From Candidatus Poribacteria bacterium WGA-3G (lineage in GTDB: Bacteria; Poribacteria; WGA-4E; WGA-3G): a DNA stretch of 64,000 bases. The translations under genes and the position numbers were made by a program. Of the stretch, positions 26,885-35,585 are shown in pieces. The notes beneath the pieces are model-generated. The model saw only the letters and a list, made by a program, of their open reading frames with translations. It was not told the DNA's origin and searched no databases. The stretch lies in contig ASZN01000008.1 in assembly GCA_000406005.1 (NCBI GenBank), forward strand, positions 1-64,000, given 5' to 3'. Every line of letters starts with the position of its first letter. Position 1 is the first letter of the stretch.

Positions 26885-28906
26885 TTAATTTTCCACTACA
26901 GAAATTCGTGCTTTAAAGGCGTTGATATGTCCCTTCTCGCCGTACCAATCGCCTGTAGCACCAAATTTAAAAACGCTCCCTCGTGCGAAACGATGTCTGA
27001 TTTTTCCTGCTTCACCGGGTCCAATTCCCCACGCCGAGTTAAGCGCGATATCGGGATAACCTTCTGTCGGCAGTTCGGTGTCACCATCAAAGAGATCAAA
27101 CGAACCGAAAATGTCAGCATCCCCGACACGGATATCAATAATTAATGTCCCACTGCCTTCAAACGCTGTCGTATCAATATTGATGACAGTGTAGTCCTGA
27201 TAACCGGTGCCGGGTGCCCGAAAAGCGTTTAATATTTCCTGTGAGGGCTGTGCCTTGTCAAGTACAAGACGCAACTCACTTAATGGCATTTCTGGGATGT
27301 TCTCATCCGATTCAGGATTCTCTTTTTCTTCGGATTCCACTTGTGGATATTCCGCTACAGAAATTTTTGCTTTAAAAGCGTTTATACTTCCTTTCTCACT
27401 TCTACCGTAACACCCGGTAGCACCTAATCTAAAAAACGTGCCTCGGTCAAAACGATGTGCAAGTTGCCCTGTCTCATCAGGCTCAATCCATGCAGAAGCA
27501 AGTCTCTTATCTTTAGGCACCCGTTCATCCATAGGAAGCTCGCTGTCACCATCAAACAAATAGAAGTGCCCTTCCGCATCCGCTCTACCAGTTTCAATAT
27601 CAACGGTTAGTGTGCCGCCATTTTCAAACGCCCTTGCGTCAATGACAACAATGGTGTAATCCTGATAGCCAACCGTCGGGGTTCGAAAAAAATCTAAGAC
27701 ATCCTGAGAAGGTTCTTCACTGTTCAGAATGATGTTTCCCAATCCGGGCTGTTTTCCCTCCAAGGACTCCTTGAGAAACATAAGGTAACTCTCCTCGTCT
27801 CGGCGTTTAAATTTATTCCAATTGTCGTCGAAGAATTCGTTGACAAGCAGTCTGCCCATCAGTTCAAACTCTGGTGATATGACGAAACAATCCACGGGTG
27901 AACCTTTTTTCGGTCCGGTCTTCCATCCCTTTATAATTGCTTGTGCTAACGGGTGGCTTGTGTCAAACGTCTTACCCTCGCGCTCGCGTCTTTTGGCAAT
28001 CGGTTCCCGCAAACTGTGGATACGCCCTAATTCTGCATCTGCTATCCAAGTGTTGATAAAATTTTCGTTCAGGAATTCAATGTTTTGATCATCAGAGAGA
28101 GCACCTGCCCTCAGGCCTTTGCCACTCCCTCAGCAGGATTCGTCTGCAAGCGGTCCACCTGATGAAATGGCGTGAATTGGTTTCTGCAATATAGGTGCTA
28201 ATTCCAACGCTTTCTCCAGCGATACCCAGTTAATTTGTGCCGACTTGTAAAAACGTAACATCAGTGCTTGCAATGTTTCCTCTTGGATGATCGCTTCTGT
28301 GAATTTAGCATCTTGTAAAACGTCTTGTTTTCCTGCGCAGAGTTCCATTTGCGGGCAAAAGCCGATGTCCGCTCCGCAGAGTCCATCTCTAATTCTCCAC
28401 CGTGCATCAAAGTTCAGTGTGGCTTCTGGAACGTGCATCTTAAAGGCGGCAACTCTCTTTTCGACCCGATCAATCACCAGATGTCCGGCAAACTGTGATG
28501 GCGCAAACCAACCTTTTTCTAAGACGAATTCCGCGTGAATACGGAACAGAATCTCAGCAAACGCATCATTGTAGGCGCGTAGACATGCCCACAAACCGAA
28601 AGAATCCGCTCCAGCAACGTCTAACTCCAATTGTGGATTTGGACTGAGTTGCCGCAGCAGCGTTAGTGCGCCTTCTTCTTCAATCTGCCAGCATTCACTG
28701 ACCGAAACCGGTTCCTGTGGCAAAAATGCTTGAAAAACAGAGACAGGATATTGCTTCTCCGGTTCAGCAGCCTTTAGATTCGCCAATTCGTCCCAATCCA
28801 CGTGATAGTCGCGTTGCGTGTATTCAATCGGGGCGATGAAGCCTTTGACAGACACTTCTGCATCACCGTCAAGGTTAAGTGCAATTTTATTGTTGAAAGT
28901 TTTCAT
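26885..28906 (-). CDS. Selenoprotein N (SELENON) homologue with in-frame UGA
   Basis: Two frames, 28906-28130 and 28012-26885, are in the same phase and separated only by the TGA at 28130-28132. Read through as selenocysteine they give 673 residues. Sec259 is in ADESCUGSGKGLRAGALS, matching the SCUG redox site of animal selenoprotein N. Other SelN landmarks are FRIHAEFVLE (about 121-130), WFAPSQFAGH, DIGFCPQMEL (180-189), LNENFINTW after the Sec, and YLMFLKESLEGKQPGL, where the SelN part ends. LDGDAEVSVKGF at residues 12-23 resembles an EF-hand loop. Two copies of an unrecognised domain follow (GYQDYTIVVIDARAFENGGTL... and GYQDYTVINIDTTAFEGSGTL...), absent from animal SelN. Animal SelN is an ER redox regulator of calcium handling; the bacterial role is unknown. 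No signal peptide is evident. Confidence 0.88.
28094..28132 (-). promoter_or_regulatory. Candidate bacterial SECIS hairpin at the UGA
   Basis: The RNA folds from the A of the UGA (28130). Lower stem: six pairs 28130-28125 with 28094-28099. A single bulged U (28124) follows, then three pairs (28123-28121 with 28100-28102), a four-base bulge AAAG, and five pairs (28116-28112 with 28103-28107). The apical loop is AGGG (28111-28108), 18 bases after the UGA, with G in position 2. Distance, bulge and loop agree with known bacterial SECIS rules. Folding was done by eye. Confidence 0.65.
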
Positions 28907-29410
28907 TTCTTTTCTAAACTTCCTTTTCAGTATAGGATATTATCATCTATACACAAAATTGGATGCACTTCTACGGGTTATCAAGGCTTCTTTTGTACCA
29001 TAGGAAACCGTTAGTTTGTGGGTTCGGTTGCAAACCGCACGATATGTGTCAATTTAGCGATTTTCGTTGGCGTTTTAGCAGGGATGATATAAATATGCCA
29101 CCCTTACAGGGTTGGAGGCTTTCCCCAACGCCTTTCTATAAACATACCGTCGTTACACGACTCAAAAGGTTTTTGAAGCCTTCAAGATTTCCGTGTAAAA
29201 TCCGGTTCGGTTAGGAAACCGAACCTACCAGGTCTGGGTCTGGGACGGGATTCAAGAGAGTTTTGAAGCCTTCAAGGTTTACGCATAGGATCCGGTTTGA
29301 TTAGGAAACCGAACCTACCGGGCCTGGCTGTCCAAAATTGGATTAAAAAGCTGAGAATGGAATGGTTCTGGGTCTGGGGTCAGGGTCATTCAATTGTACG
29401 ATTTCTCATT
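28907..29410. repeat. Gene-free stretch with tandem and dispersed repeats
   Basis: No gene is supported. TTTTGAAGCCTTCAAG occurs at 29171 and 29261 as part of an approximately 90-base tandem unit. Each unit ends in AGGAAACCGAACCTACC and a GGTCTGG/GGCCTGG word. GGTTCGGTT(A)GGAAACCGAACC at 29204-29225 is palindromic. Copies occur near 16.6-16.9 kb and 26.86 kb. Confidence 0.6.
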
Positions 29411-30252
29411 TTATGAGGTTAACTGCGAGTTTAGGTTCTGAAGCAAAAAGTTGAAGTGCGTCGGTGATTTTTGTATGTCCAGTGAATCGTAAAACAGAGA
29501 GTGCTGTGTTTCGCATGGCTGCCATGACTTGAGGGATAACCCCTGTTCGGACGCATGACGCATCTTCTTGAAAGACGGTATCTCGGACCCAGTGGAGTTT
29601 ATTCTCAATCGTTCAATGCTCTCGCCGGAGTTTGAGCAAGTCAGCTGCTGAGGCCCGTTCGGGTGTCAGACTTGTGATACCATACTGCACGTGGCACTTG
29701 ATCTGTGCTGTTTTTTTTACACTTTTGGTGTGTGGTGTATTGATAAACTTGCTGGAGTCCGGGCCAGTCGGTGTGTTCCGTCAAGAGTGTGCTTGCGGTG
29801 AGGGTGCGTGTGGTCGTCCTACCTTTTGCGTCTTCTGCGTGAAGGTTTTCAAAGCGGCGTTGGTTGACTTCAGGGGGATCTGTTTCATCAAGGGGTTCAA
29901 AGAGGTCTCGAATATCTTCAAACAACTGCTTCTGATTCGCTTTCACGGGGAGGCAGTCATCTGCTTGACGGTCAAGGATTTCTTGACAAAACTTGCGTTG
30001 CGTCAAAAGTGCGTCCGTGGTGATGACGAGACCTGTGACATCAAACGCCTTCAGGAGTTCAATGGAAATAGGGATTTCATTGGTCTTTTCACTCACGGCA
30101 CATTCTGCGATAGGGATGCCTAACTCATGAAGAACCGCTGCGAGGAGATGTGTCCTACGGGCATCTTCGGTATGACTGTTGCCTAAGGTCTTGCCATTTA
30201 TGGCAAGTCCCTTCAAGTCAGCCATGGATATGCTTACGGGACTAATTAGCAC
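29411..30252 (-). pseudogene. Broken ISAs1-type transposase
   Basis: The upstream frame (30252-29641) begins inside the gene at LKGLAINGKTLGNS, so about 100 N-terminal residues are missing, and it ends early. The next frame continues ERASAADLLKLRREH, stop, TIENKLHWVRDTVFQEDASC and MAAMRNTALSVLRF, the C-terminal signature of ISAs1/H-repeat transposases. There is thus one frameshift, one TGA where the family has Trp (REHW), and an N-terminal truncation. No inverted repeats were found around it. The 319 bases to its right (30253-30571) show nothing that can be supported. Confidence 0.8.
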
Positions 30253-30571
30253 AAGTCGTTACTCTACCATATTTCGCCTGAGTAAGCTAAGGATGCGGGT
30301 AAAAAAACAGACTACGTTGCTGTCACTAATTAGGACGCGATTTAAAACACAAAAGGTTGCATAGTGAAAAAAAAATGATTTATTGTAGGGGTGATATCCT
30401 GAGCGCGTTGGACAACTCATACCACATGCAATTTGCGTTCTCAAAGGCGTTCAGTCGCGATTCGGCGGGTACGTCCCTACGGAAAATGTATTAACTTATT
30501 TAACGTGAGTTCCATAAAAAAATAGGAGTTTTTTATGGAGACCCCCTTTGGTATAATGAACTTGGGTTATA

Positions 30572-31213
30572 TTAATGGCCCTTTTCACCTTCTCGCGTAT
30601 CGCGTAGGACTTCCTGATACCTTTCTTCATTTTCTTGGCTTGGAAATAGGACACTGATCGCTTTCACGTACGCAAGATTTTCCTCAGCAGTCATAATGAC
30701 TTCATTACCATCTTCCGCATTTTGTGCAGCTCTGAATGGAAAATACTTCAGAAATATATCTATTTCCGGTATATCCCCATGTTTCGCTATTAAAGCCTTC
30801 CTGTTTCTTTCAATTAACTCTTCAACTGGTATTTCAGAGAAGTGCGGTTCAGGTTCAGGCGCGGGTTTAGTTGGGTCTAACTTCAGAGAATCACCCAAAT
30901 CATTATTGGCAGCTTGTCTGGCTTGTTGTTCCTTAGCAGATTTTACAATCTCAGTTTCATTGTGAATTCTCTGTGTGGTCGGCGAGTAATGATCTCCTTC
31001 TGAACGGCTTTGTTTTGGGTCTCGTTCGACCTGTGTATGTTGTGTAACAACATGTTCAGGTGATTTTTCTGTTTTTGTCTCTATCCTTTTGGTTTGTTTT
31101 ATTGGACGGTTAGGTAAGCTTTTTTCAAATTCATTCAATCTATATTCTGTATAGGCATAGAAACCTGCTAATATAACAACCATTGCTATTACGATGTACA
31201 CTGCATTTCTCAC
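30572..31213 (-). CDS. Membrane-anchored protein with HGDIPEIDIF motif
   Basis: 213 residues. One N-terminal membrane segment (about 4-24: VYIVIAMVVILAGFYAYTEY), a long charged and probably disordered stretch rich in Lys, Glu and Gln, then a C-terminal domain with LIAKHGDIPEIDIFLKYFPF and a YVKAISVLFPSQENEERYQEVL helix. This C-terminal unit resembles the repeated GDIPEVHIV unit of the lipoprotein at 23433-24230, including the LxPxxxNxxxxxxVL end. Family not otherwise recognised. Confidence 0.65.
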   Translation of the reverse strand: MRNAVYIVIAMVVILAGFYAYTEYRLNEFEKSLPNRPIKQTKRIETKTEKSPEHVVTQHTQVERDPKQSRSEGDHYSPTTQRIHNETEIVKSAKEQQARQAANNDLGDSLKLDPTKPAPEPEPHFSEIPVEELIERNRKALIAKHGDIPEIDIFLKYFPFRAAQNAEDGNEVIMTAEENLAYVKAISVLFPSQENEERYQEVLRDTREGEKGH

Positions 31214-31284
31214 TGTTATTCCTCCTTATAATGTGGTGTTGCCTATTGTTTACTTTTCTCAAAGAAAACAATAGGCGTTAATTT

Positions 31285-31521
31285 TTAGACTTCTCCACTG
31301 GTTGGTGTACAGTCTGTAAGATAATTATAGTAGTAAGTGTTGATATAGATAGTCGTCATTTGGTGTGAGCCGTTTGGATCATGAGGTTCAAGAACAGTAG
31401 AATATCCATATATTAACCTGACATCTACTATTTGACCGTAGTGACAAATATCAACTATATACCACCCATAACTTGCAACCGTTTTAGGGTGTGCCTGCAC
31501 TTCAAGTATAGATGTTTCCAT
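31285..31521 (-). CDS. Small hypothetical protein
   Basis: 78 residues, not recognised; Tyr- and Ile-rich (MTTIYINTYYYNYLTD). It has no clear ribosome site and starts right after another frame that ends PVEKALEALVAQ. It may be a broken end of a larger gene. The A+T-rich composition agrees with its neighbours. Confidence 0.35.
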   Translation of the reverse strand: METSILEVQAHPKTVASYGWYIVDICHYGQIVDVRLIYGYSTVLEPHDPNGSHQMTTIYINTYYYNYLTDCTPTSGEV

Positions 31522-31623
31522 TGCTACTGCGCAACAAGGGCTTCCAGTGCTTTCTCAACGGGATATTTAAGAGGGAAAGCTTCAAACTTTCCCTCCATCT
31601 GTGGTTTCTGTATGGGGACATCC

Positions 31624-32808
31624 TTACTTCGGCGCGGGCTGACGGTTTGGGGTGCCTTTTTCAAGTTGCGTTTCAAGTTGCGCCGCAATATCGGGATCCT
31701 CCGCTTTGAGCCTACGCAAGCCTTCTTCGCGACCATATTGCTGCAAAAGTTGTTGGGCACGATTCGCGCGTTCTTGGAAACTCTTCTTCGGTTCTACAAC
31801 CTCACCCTCAGTAATTTCATTTGGGAGTGGCGTTATTCCAGCGTGTTCATGCATGCCGGCAGCCTCATGTTCCATATCTATTGTGTGAGCGGATGGAATT
31901 GGATTCGGTGGCGGCGGTTCTGCTTGAATTGTTGCCATCTCATCGCGCAGTTTTTCCTGGACAGTAGGATAATCACTTTCGTTGAGCATCGCGTTTAAAG
32001 TCACTGAGTCGTCGGGTAGAAGTTCAAGTGCCTCAAAGAAGGTATTGTATTTAAAATCTATACGCGTGTCGGTATCTCGGAAATTTTGTTCTGAAAGCGG
32101 CGCGTCCCTTGGGTACGCCCCCATTTTCATCTTTTCGTGATAGTATTCCTCAACAATTGCCGATTCATCAGGGGCATTTTCTTTCATCCATGTTCGAAGG
32201 TATCTTATCGGTTCAGTCTGACGAGTCACCTCAGAGCCCTCCTGATTCCACCTATTTGCCAGACGGGACCTTTCAAGTCTTGTCTGCTCTTCTTCAGTTA
32301 ACCCGAAGAGTTCCTCTTTCAGTTCCAGAAACCGTTGCGCCTCCAATGGTGGTAGGACGGTGCTATTTGGTCGGATCTTTACGCCTTCCGGGGGCTGCGG
32401 TATCAAGCTATGTCCAATGAGATGATAATATTCGGTCATTTTTGGGTCACCCTCCCCAAGCTCTATTGCGATGGCATGCATTTTCTCAATGGCCAGTTCC
32501 GGGGACGTATCTTTTAGTTTCATCGCTGGCGCGAAAGCAGCTAAAATGCCCTTGTCACTCAGCACCGTGGGCGGATCACTCTTTTTACCTTCCGCTTCTA
32601 TGACGTTTTCTGTTTCCTCAGTCGTTTCACTCTCAGGAGATTGTGTTGTATCCTCTGGTCCGTGACTATGCGGGGTGCCTCCTGGGTGCGTATGAACATT
32701 TGGATCTACTTTCGCCGCCTCTTTCTCACAACCCGAGCACCCTAACAAAGTTAGCAGCGGTGTCAAAAGAAGGAAAGAAAAGACAATTCTTACGATATCT
32801 TTTTTCAC
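31624..32808 (-). CDS. Histidine-rich lipoprotein under a sigma-54 promoter
   Basis: About 394 residues. The GTG start at 32808 follows GGAGGG and gives a lipoprotein signal peptide (VKKDIVRIVFSFLLLTPLLT, then LLGCSGC). Just behind the lipid anchor is HTHPGGTPHSHGPED, a likely metal-binding segment. The remainder is helical and charged, with a long QERANRAQQLLQQYGREEG region near the end; no family is recognised. A perfect -24/-12 promoter with three upstream palindromes lies about 265 bases upstream, interrupted only by a MITE-like element. Confidence 0.75.
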   Translation of the reverse strand: MKKDIVRIVFSFLLLTPLLTLLGCSGCEKEAAKVDPNVHTHPGGTPHSHGPEDTTQSPESETTEETENVIEAEGKKSDPPTVLSDKGILAAFAPAMKLKDTSPELAIEKMHAIAIELGEGDPKMTEYYHLIGHSLIPQPPEGVKIRPNSTVLPPLEAQRFLELKEELFGLTEEEQTRLERSRLANRWNQEGSEVTRQTEPIRYLRTWMKENAPDESAIVEEYYHEKMKMGAYPRDAPLSEQNFRDTDTRIDFKYNTFFEALELLPDDSVTLNAMLNESDYPTVQEKLRDEMATIQAEPPPPNPIPSAHTIDMEHEAAGMHEHAGITPLPNEITEGEVVEPKKSFQERANRAQQLLQQYGREEGLRRLKAEDPDIAAQLETQLEKGTPNRQPAPK

Positions 32809-32895
32809 TTTGTAAAACCCTCCTATCTGAATATGTAAATGAACAACTCTTTTTTTCTTATTCACACCCATAAAAAAAAAAGTTCCAATCAAATT

Positions 32896-32967
32896 AGGAC
32901 TTACGCAATTTTCTTATAGGTCGCTACGACTACACGCCGCTGGCGAGGAGGCTGCGTAGTAAGTCCT
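32896..32967. repeat. MITE-like element, AGGACTTACGCA family, copy b
   Basis: 72 bases from AGGACTTACGCA to a slightly altered right end TGCGTAGTAAGTCCT. It sits in the leader between the sigma-54 promoter (33074-33090) and the lipoprotein start (32808). Without it the leader length resembles that of the second module. Confidence 0.7.
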
Positions 32968-33073
32968 ACAAATATTATACCGTTTCTGAATCGTTGGAAC
33001 CTGATGCCCGGAATCTAAGGCAAAATGTTAGGAACGGCAGAACAGCAAAAACGGAAGAGGCTCATGTAAGTGA

Positions 33074-33090
33074 GCAAGAACTGTGCCAAT
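33074..33090 (-). promoter_or_regulatory. Sigma-54 promoter (-24/-12), module A
   Basis: On the minus strand TGGCAC-AGTTC-TTGC, a perfect match to the TGGCAC-N5-TTGC consensus with GG and GC ten bases apart. It points at the lipoprotein gene starting at 32808. The same promoter recurs in module B at 39963-39979. Confidence 0.85.
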
Positions 33091-33200
33091 TGGTGAAATC
33101 GTGATATCCATCCCTTTTATACCTTTGTCCGTCAAGGTAGGACGCGGGATCCAGGCTGTACGCGGTATGATCGGGTTGCTTAAAGTTGTTTTTCGTCGAG

Positions 33201-33308
33201 TGTTCCAAAATGGAACACATTTGGAAGCCGTGTAGGTTGCGGAGCCTTTGATAGAGCGGGTTTCAGTGTGTTGTGTTCCAATATGGAACAGTGTCCCATA
33301 TTGGAACA
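33201..33308. promoter_or_regulatory. Three activator-type palindromes, module A (GTTCCA arms)
   Basis: GTTCCAAAATGGAAC (33202-33216), GTTCCAATATGGAAC (33275-33289) and GTCCCATATTGGAAC (33293-33307), each extended by T/A outside. Centres are 73 and 18 bases apart. The first centre is 127 bases upstream of the centre of the sigma-54 promoter. They are placed like enhancer sites for a sigma-54 activator. Confidence 0.8.
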
Positions 33309-33313
33309 ACATT

Positions 33314-33463
33314 TTTACGGCAGCAGGTTATATTTCTTCATTTTCCGATAAAGTGTGTTTCTACCGATGCCCAACTGCTGTGCGGCATCAGACATATTAC
33401 CGTCTGTCACTTTGAGGGCGTGGACGACGGCTCTCCGTTCAACTTCGTCGAGTGGAAAAATAA
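33314..33463 (-). pseudogene. C-terminal HTH fragment of a sigma-54 activator
   Basis: On the minus strand this encodes FPLDEVERRAVVHALKVTDG, then MSDAAQQLGIGRNTLYRKMK and a stop. It is the Fis-type HTH of the activator at 40204-41184, truncated at 33463 where the similarity ends. The recognition helix reads GIGRNTLYRK instead of GISRATLYRK. It has no AAA+ domain and no start, so it is a relic unless fused to something outside the similarity, which I do not see. The remaining bases to 33577 hold no gene. Confidence 0.8.
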
Positions 33464-33577
33464 ATGTCAGGGGTTTTTCTGTCTGAATCGCGGATTAGGC
33501 GGATGACGCAGATGGCGCGGATTTTAAGACATCCTATTGTCAAATCATTGCTTCTATATCGCGGTAAAAATACCTCT

Positions 33578-34519
33578 TTATGGTGTTTTTTGTTGTCTTT
33601 TCACACGCCTATTCAAAGCAAAGGCAACACCCGCCAGAATTATTTCCGCCGACAACATCCATATCCGACACAACAGTGCGACGAGGGTCGCTTGCGGTGC
33701 TGGCATGTAGTTTGCTAATAAGAGTCCTAAAAGCCCTTCCCGAATGCCCAATCCACCCGGGGTTAGGAAACTTAAAAACCCGATGACCCACGCAAAAGCA
33801 AAGCAGGCGGTGAGAACGCCAGCGTCTGTCCACTGGACAGGTGCGAAACTTTGGACAAAGAGGAAAAAGGCGAACCCTTGGCATATCCACAGCAGGATGT
33901 GTCCCGCGATAACGTTCATCCAAAGTCTTGAATGTTGTCCGAGTGATGTGAGTGTTTTGAGGAACTCCCGCGCGTGGGTGGATACCTTTGGAATCAGAAA
34001 CAGGGTTCCTATGAGAATACCGATGCAAACGAGGCTCAAAAGCGTAGTATGTCCTGATATTTTATCAAGCATGCCTACTGCGGTGTCCCGCATTTTCGGT
34101 GAAAAGAGGAGTGATAAACCGATAAGTCCACCGAGTGCGGTTTCAATCCCGACGTGTAAGGTCAGGCTACTGCCGACAGCCGTTTTGCTGATTCCGAACT
34201 GATGGCTGAGCGCGAGGAGTCTCACGACACCCCATATCCGTCCGGGGAGGTAGCGTGTGATGTTCGCAAGATGGAAGAGCGTGAAGGCGTTACGAAAAGG
34301 GACATGTTTTTCTGTGATACCGCTGAGAAGTGTTGCAAAGGGATTAAGATAAACGCTCCAATAAAAGAGTATCGCACCGAAAGAGCAAACCAACCAACCC
34401 CAATGTATTTGAAATGTGGCATCCTTGAGTTCGATGCGCGTCTGTAAAAACGGTTTAATGAGAAAATAGAGGAGTATCCCGGCGATAAGATATCCGAGAG
34501 ATTGTCGGAGTGTTTTCAT
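33578..34519 (-). CDS. Flippase-like membrane protein (LPG synthase TM/UPF0104 type)
   Basis: About 313 residues with roughly eight membrane segments. The landmarks of the lysylphosphatidylglycerol-synthase transmembrane family are present: NITRYLPGRIWGVVRL (the NxxRYxPG motif), SLTLHVGIETALGGLIG, and FLTPGGLGIREGLLGLLL near the end. Related proteins move lipid-linked molecules or lack an assigned role. The start at 34519 (MKTLRQSLGYL) overlaps the stop of the frameshifted end of the upstream STT3-like gene (ATGA), so it is the last gene of a coupled operon. Confidence 0.8.
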   Translation of the reverse strand: MKTLRQSLGYLIAGILLYFLIKPFLQTRIELKDATFQIHWGWLVCSFGAILFYWSVYLNPFATLLSGITEKHVPFRNAFTLFHLANITRYLPGRIWGVVRLLALSHQFGISKTAVGSSLTLHVGIETALGGLIGLSLLFSPKMRDTAVGMLDKISGHTTLLSLVCIGILIGTLFLIPKVSTHAREFLKTLTSLGQHSRLWMNVIAGHILLWICQGFAFFLFVQSFAPVQWTDAGVLTACFAFAWVIGFLSFLTPGGLGIREGLLGLLLANYMPAPQATLVALLCRIWMLSAEIILAGVAFALNRRVKRQQKTP

Positions 34520-34565
34520 TCGTTTCTCAAAGCGATGATCAGTTCGCCTAAAAGCCCGATAGCAC

Positions 34566-35585
34566 TTAGGAGGATACCGGTGAGGATGCCGAGCCCACCG
34601 AGGTACCCAATTGCATCCAAACGTACCCAAGTGCAAGTGCAAAACTTGCAAGCACTAACCCAAGAGACAGATTTCTGGCGTGTGGACGGAGTTTTTCTGC
34701 AAGCGATGATTTGGTGATTAGGAAGTGTCGGAGGGCTCGAATCCCTAATAGAACAAGTGGTGGCATCAGCACAAAGGCAAATAGGTGCTTTGTGAAACCC
34801 TCTCCACTCCGATAGGCAGGCGATGCCAGGTAAAGCGTCGGCACAAAAGTGCCTACCCACAAGGAATATAGTCGCAATCCTTTATCTTCCTCGGAGGTAA
34901 TAAACCTCCAGAGTTCCATAACGAGGATGACACTAACGAACACGCCGAAGCCTTCCCAACTCATACCCCCGAGGAAAATAGAGAAACCTGAAGCGAGCGT
35001 TAAGAACAGTCGCCAGCGAGACGATTGCGTCTGTAGGGACGCAAGATAGGTTGTGACTGCGAAAATTCCTAACATCAGACACCAGCTGTCCCTATCGCTG
35101 AAGCCCGCGGCACTGCGTTCAACGATACCGGGGAGCGTTGCTAAAAATATACCAACGATGCTTGAAAAGAGCAAACCAAAGCTCCGGAAAAGGAAAAGGC
35201 AAAGCACAGCTAACCCTAACACAAAACAGACAGCAGGCGAAAACAGTGAGACCTGATAGAGAGAGACATTCGGAAAGAGAACTTTGATTGCTTTGTGCGT
35301 GTAAGCGACACCGTAAGCGTACGCATTCAGACTTTGTTCATAGTCTCTGCCGAGGGGGAGCCAGCGGCGCATATCGCGCGCGGGCAGCCTGCCCTGTTCA
35401 GACACGATTTGCGCTTGCCAATAGTGGACGTACGGATCGTTTCCGGTAAATTGTCCTTCCGGAATGTTCGGAACGCCTTGAATGCGAATATAGAAGGCAA
35501 CGATCAGAATAGCACCCAAGAGTACCCACGGAAGGAAGGCACGTGCGGGTTTCCAAAGCGGTATTAATTTTTCTAAATACTTCAT
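34566..35585 (-). CDS. Short STT3-like oligosaccharyltransferase-family protein, frameshifted near its end
   Basis: 340 residues with about eight membrane segments. After the first, GNDPYVHYWQAQIVSEQG resembles the DPYYH acidic motif of STT3/AglB/PglB, and ERSAAGFSDRDSWCLMLGIF resembles the second acidic (DxD-like) loop. The frame ends in SVGSASSPVSS, but the neighbouring frame from about 34598 continues as a membrane helix YLGGLGILTGILLSAIG and stops at 34516, overlapping the next gene by ATGA. One base is therefore missing or mis-called. Even so repaired, the protein is far shorter than normal STT3 and lacks its periplasmic domain. The ATG overlaps the stop of the preceding gene (TAATG). 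Confidence 0.7.
   Translation of the reverse strand: MKYLEKLIPLWKPARAFLPWVLLGAILIVAFYIRIQGVPNIPEGQFTGNDPYVHYWQAQIVSEQGRLPARDMRRWLPLGRDYEQSLNAYAYGVAYTHKAIKVLFPNVSLYQVSLFSPAVCFVLGLAVLCLFLFRSFGLLFSSIVGIFLATLPGIVERSAAGFSDRDSWCLMLGIFAVTTYLASLQTQSSRWRLFLTLASGFSIFLGGMSWEGFGVFVSVILVMELWRFITSEEDKGLRLYSLWVGTFVPTLYLASPAYRSGEGFTKHLFAFVLMPPLVLLGIRALRHFLITKSSLAEKLRPHARNLSLGLVLASFALALGYVWMQLGTSVGSASSPVSS

Noticed and set aside
26885..28012. A separate gene starting at the TTG at 28012
   Set aside because: No ribosome site, homology to selenoprotein N continues upstream through the TGA, and the preceding 39 codons are part of the conserved core.
29595..29610. Second selenocysteine codon (TGA) in the ISAs1-type transposase
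   Set aside because: The family has Trp at that position and the gene also has a frameshift and N-terminal loss, so it is a nonsense mutation.
31432..31998. 188-residue plus-strand gene opposite the lipoprotein
   Set aside because: It lies against the coding strand of a supported gene and has no recognisable features.
33028..33312. Protein gene over the module A palindromes
   Set aside because: The open frame is shared only by chance; changes between modules A and B keep the palindromes, not the reading frame.
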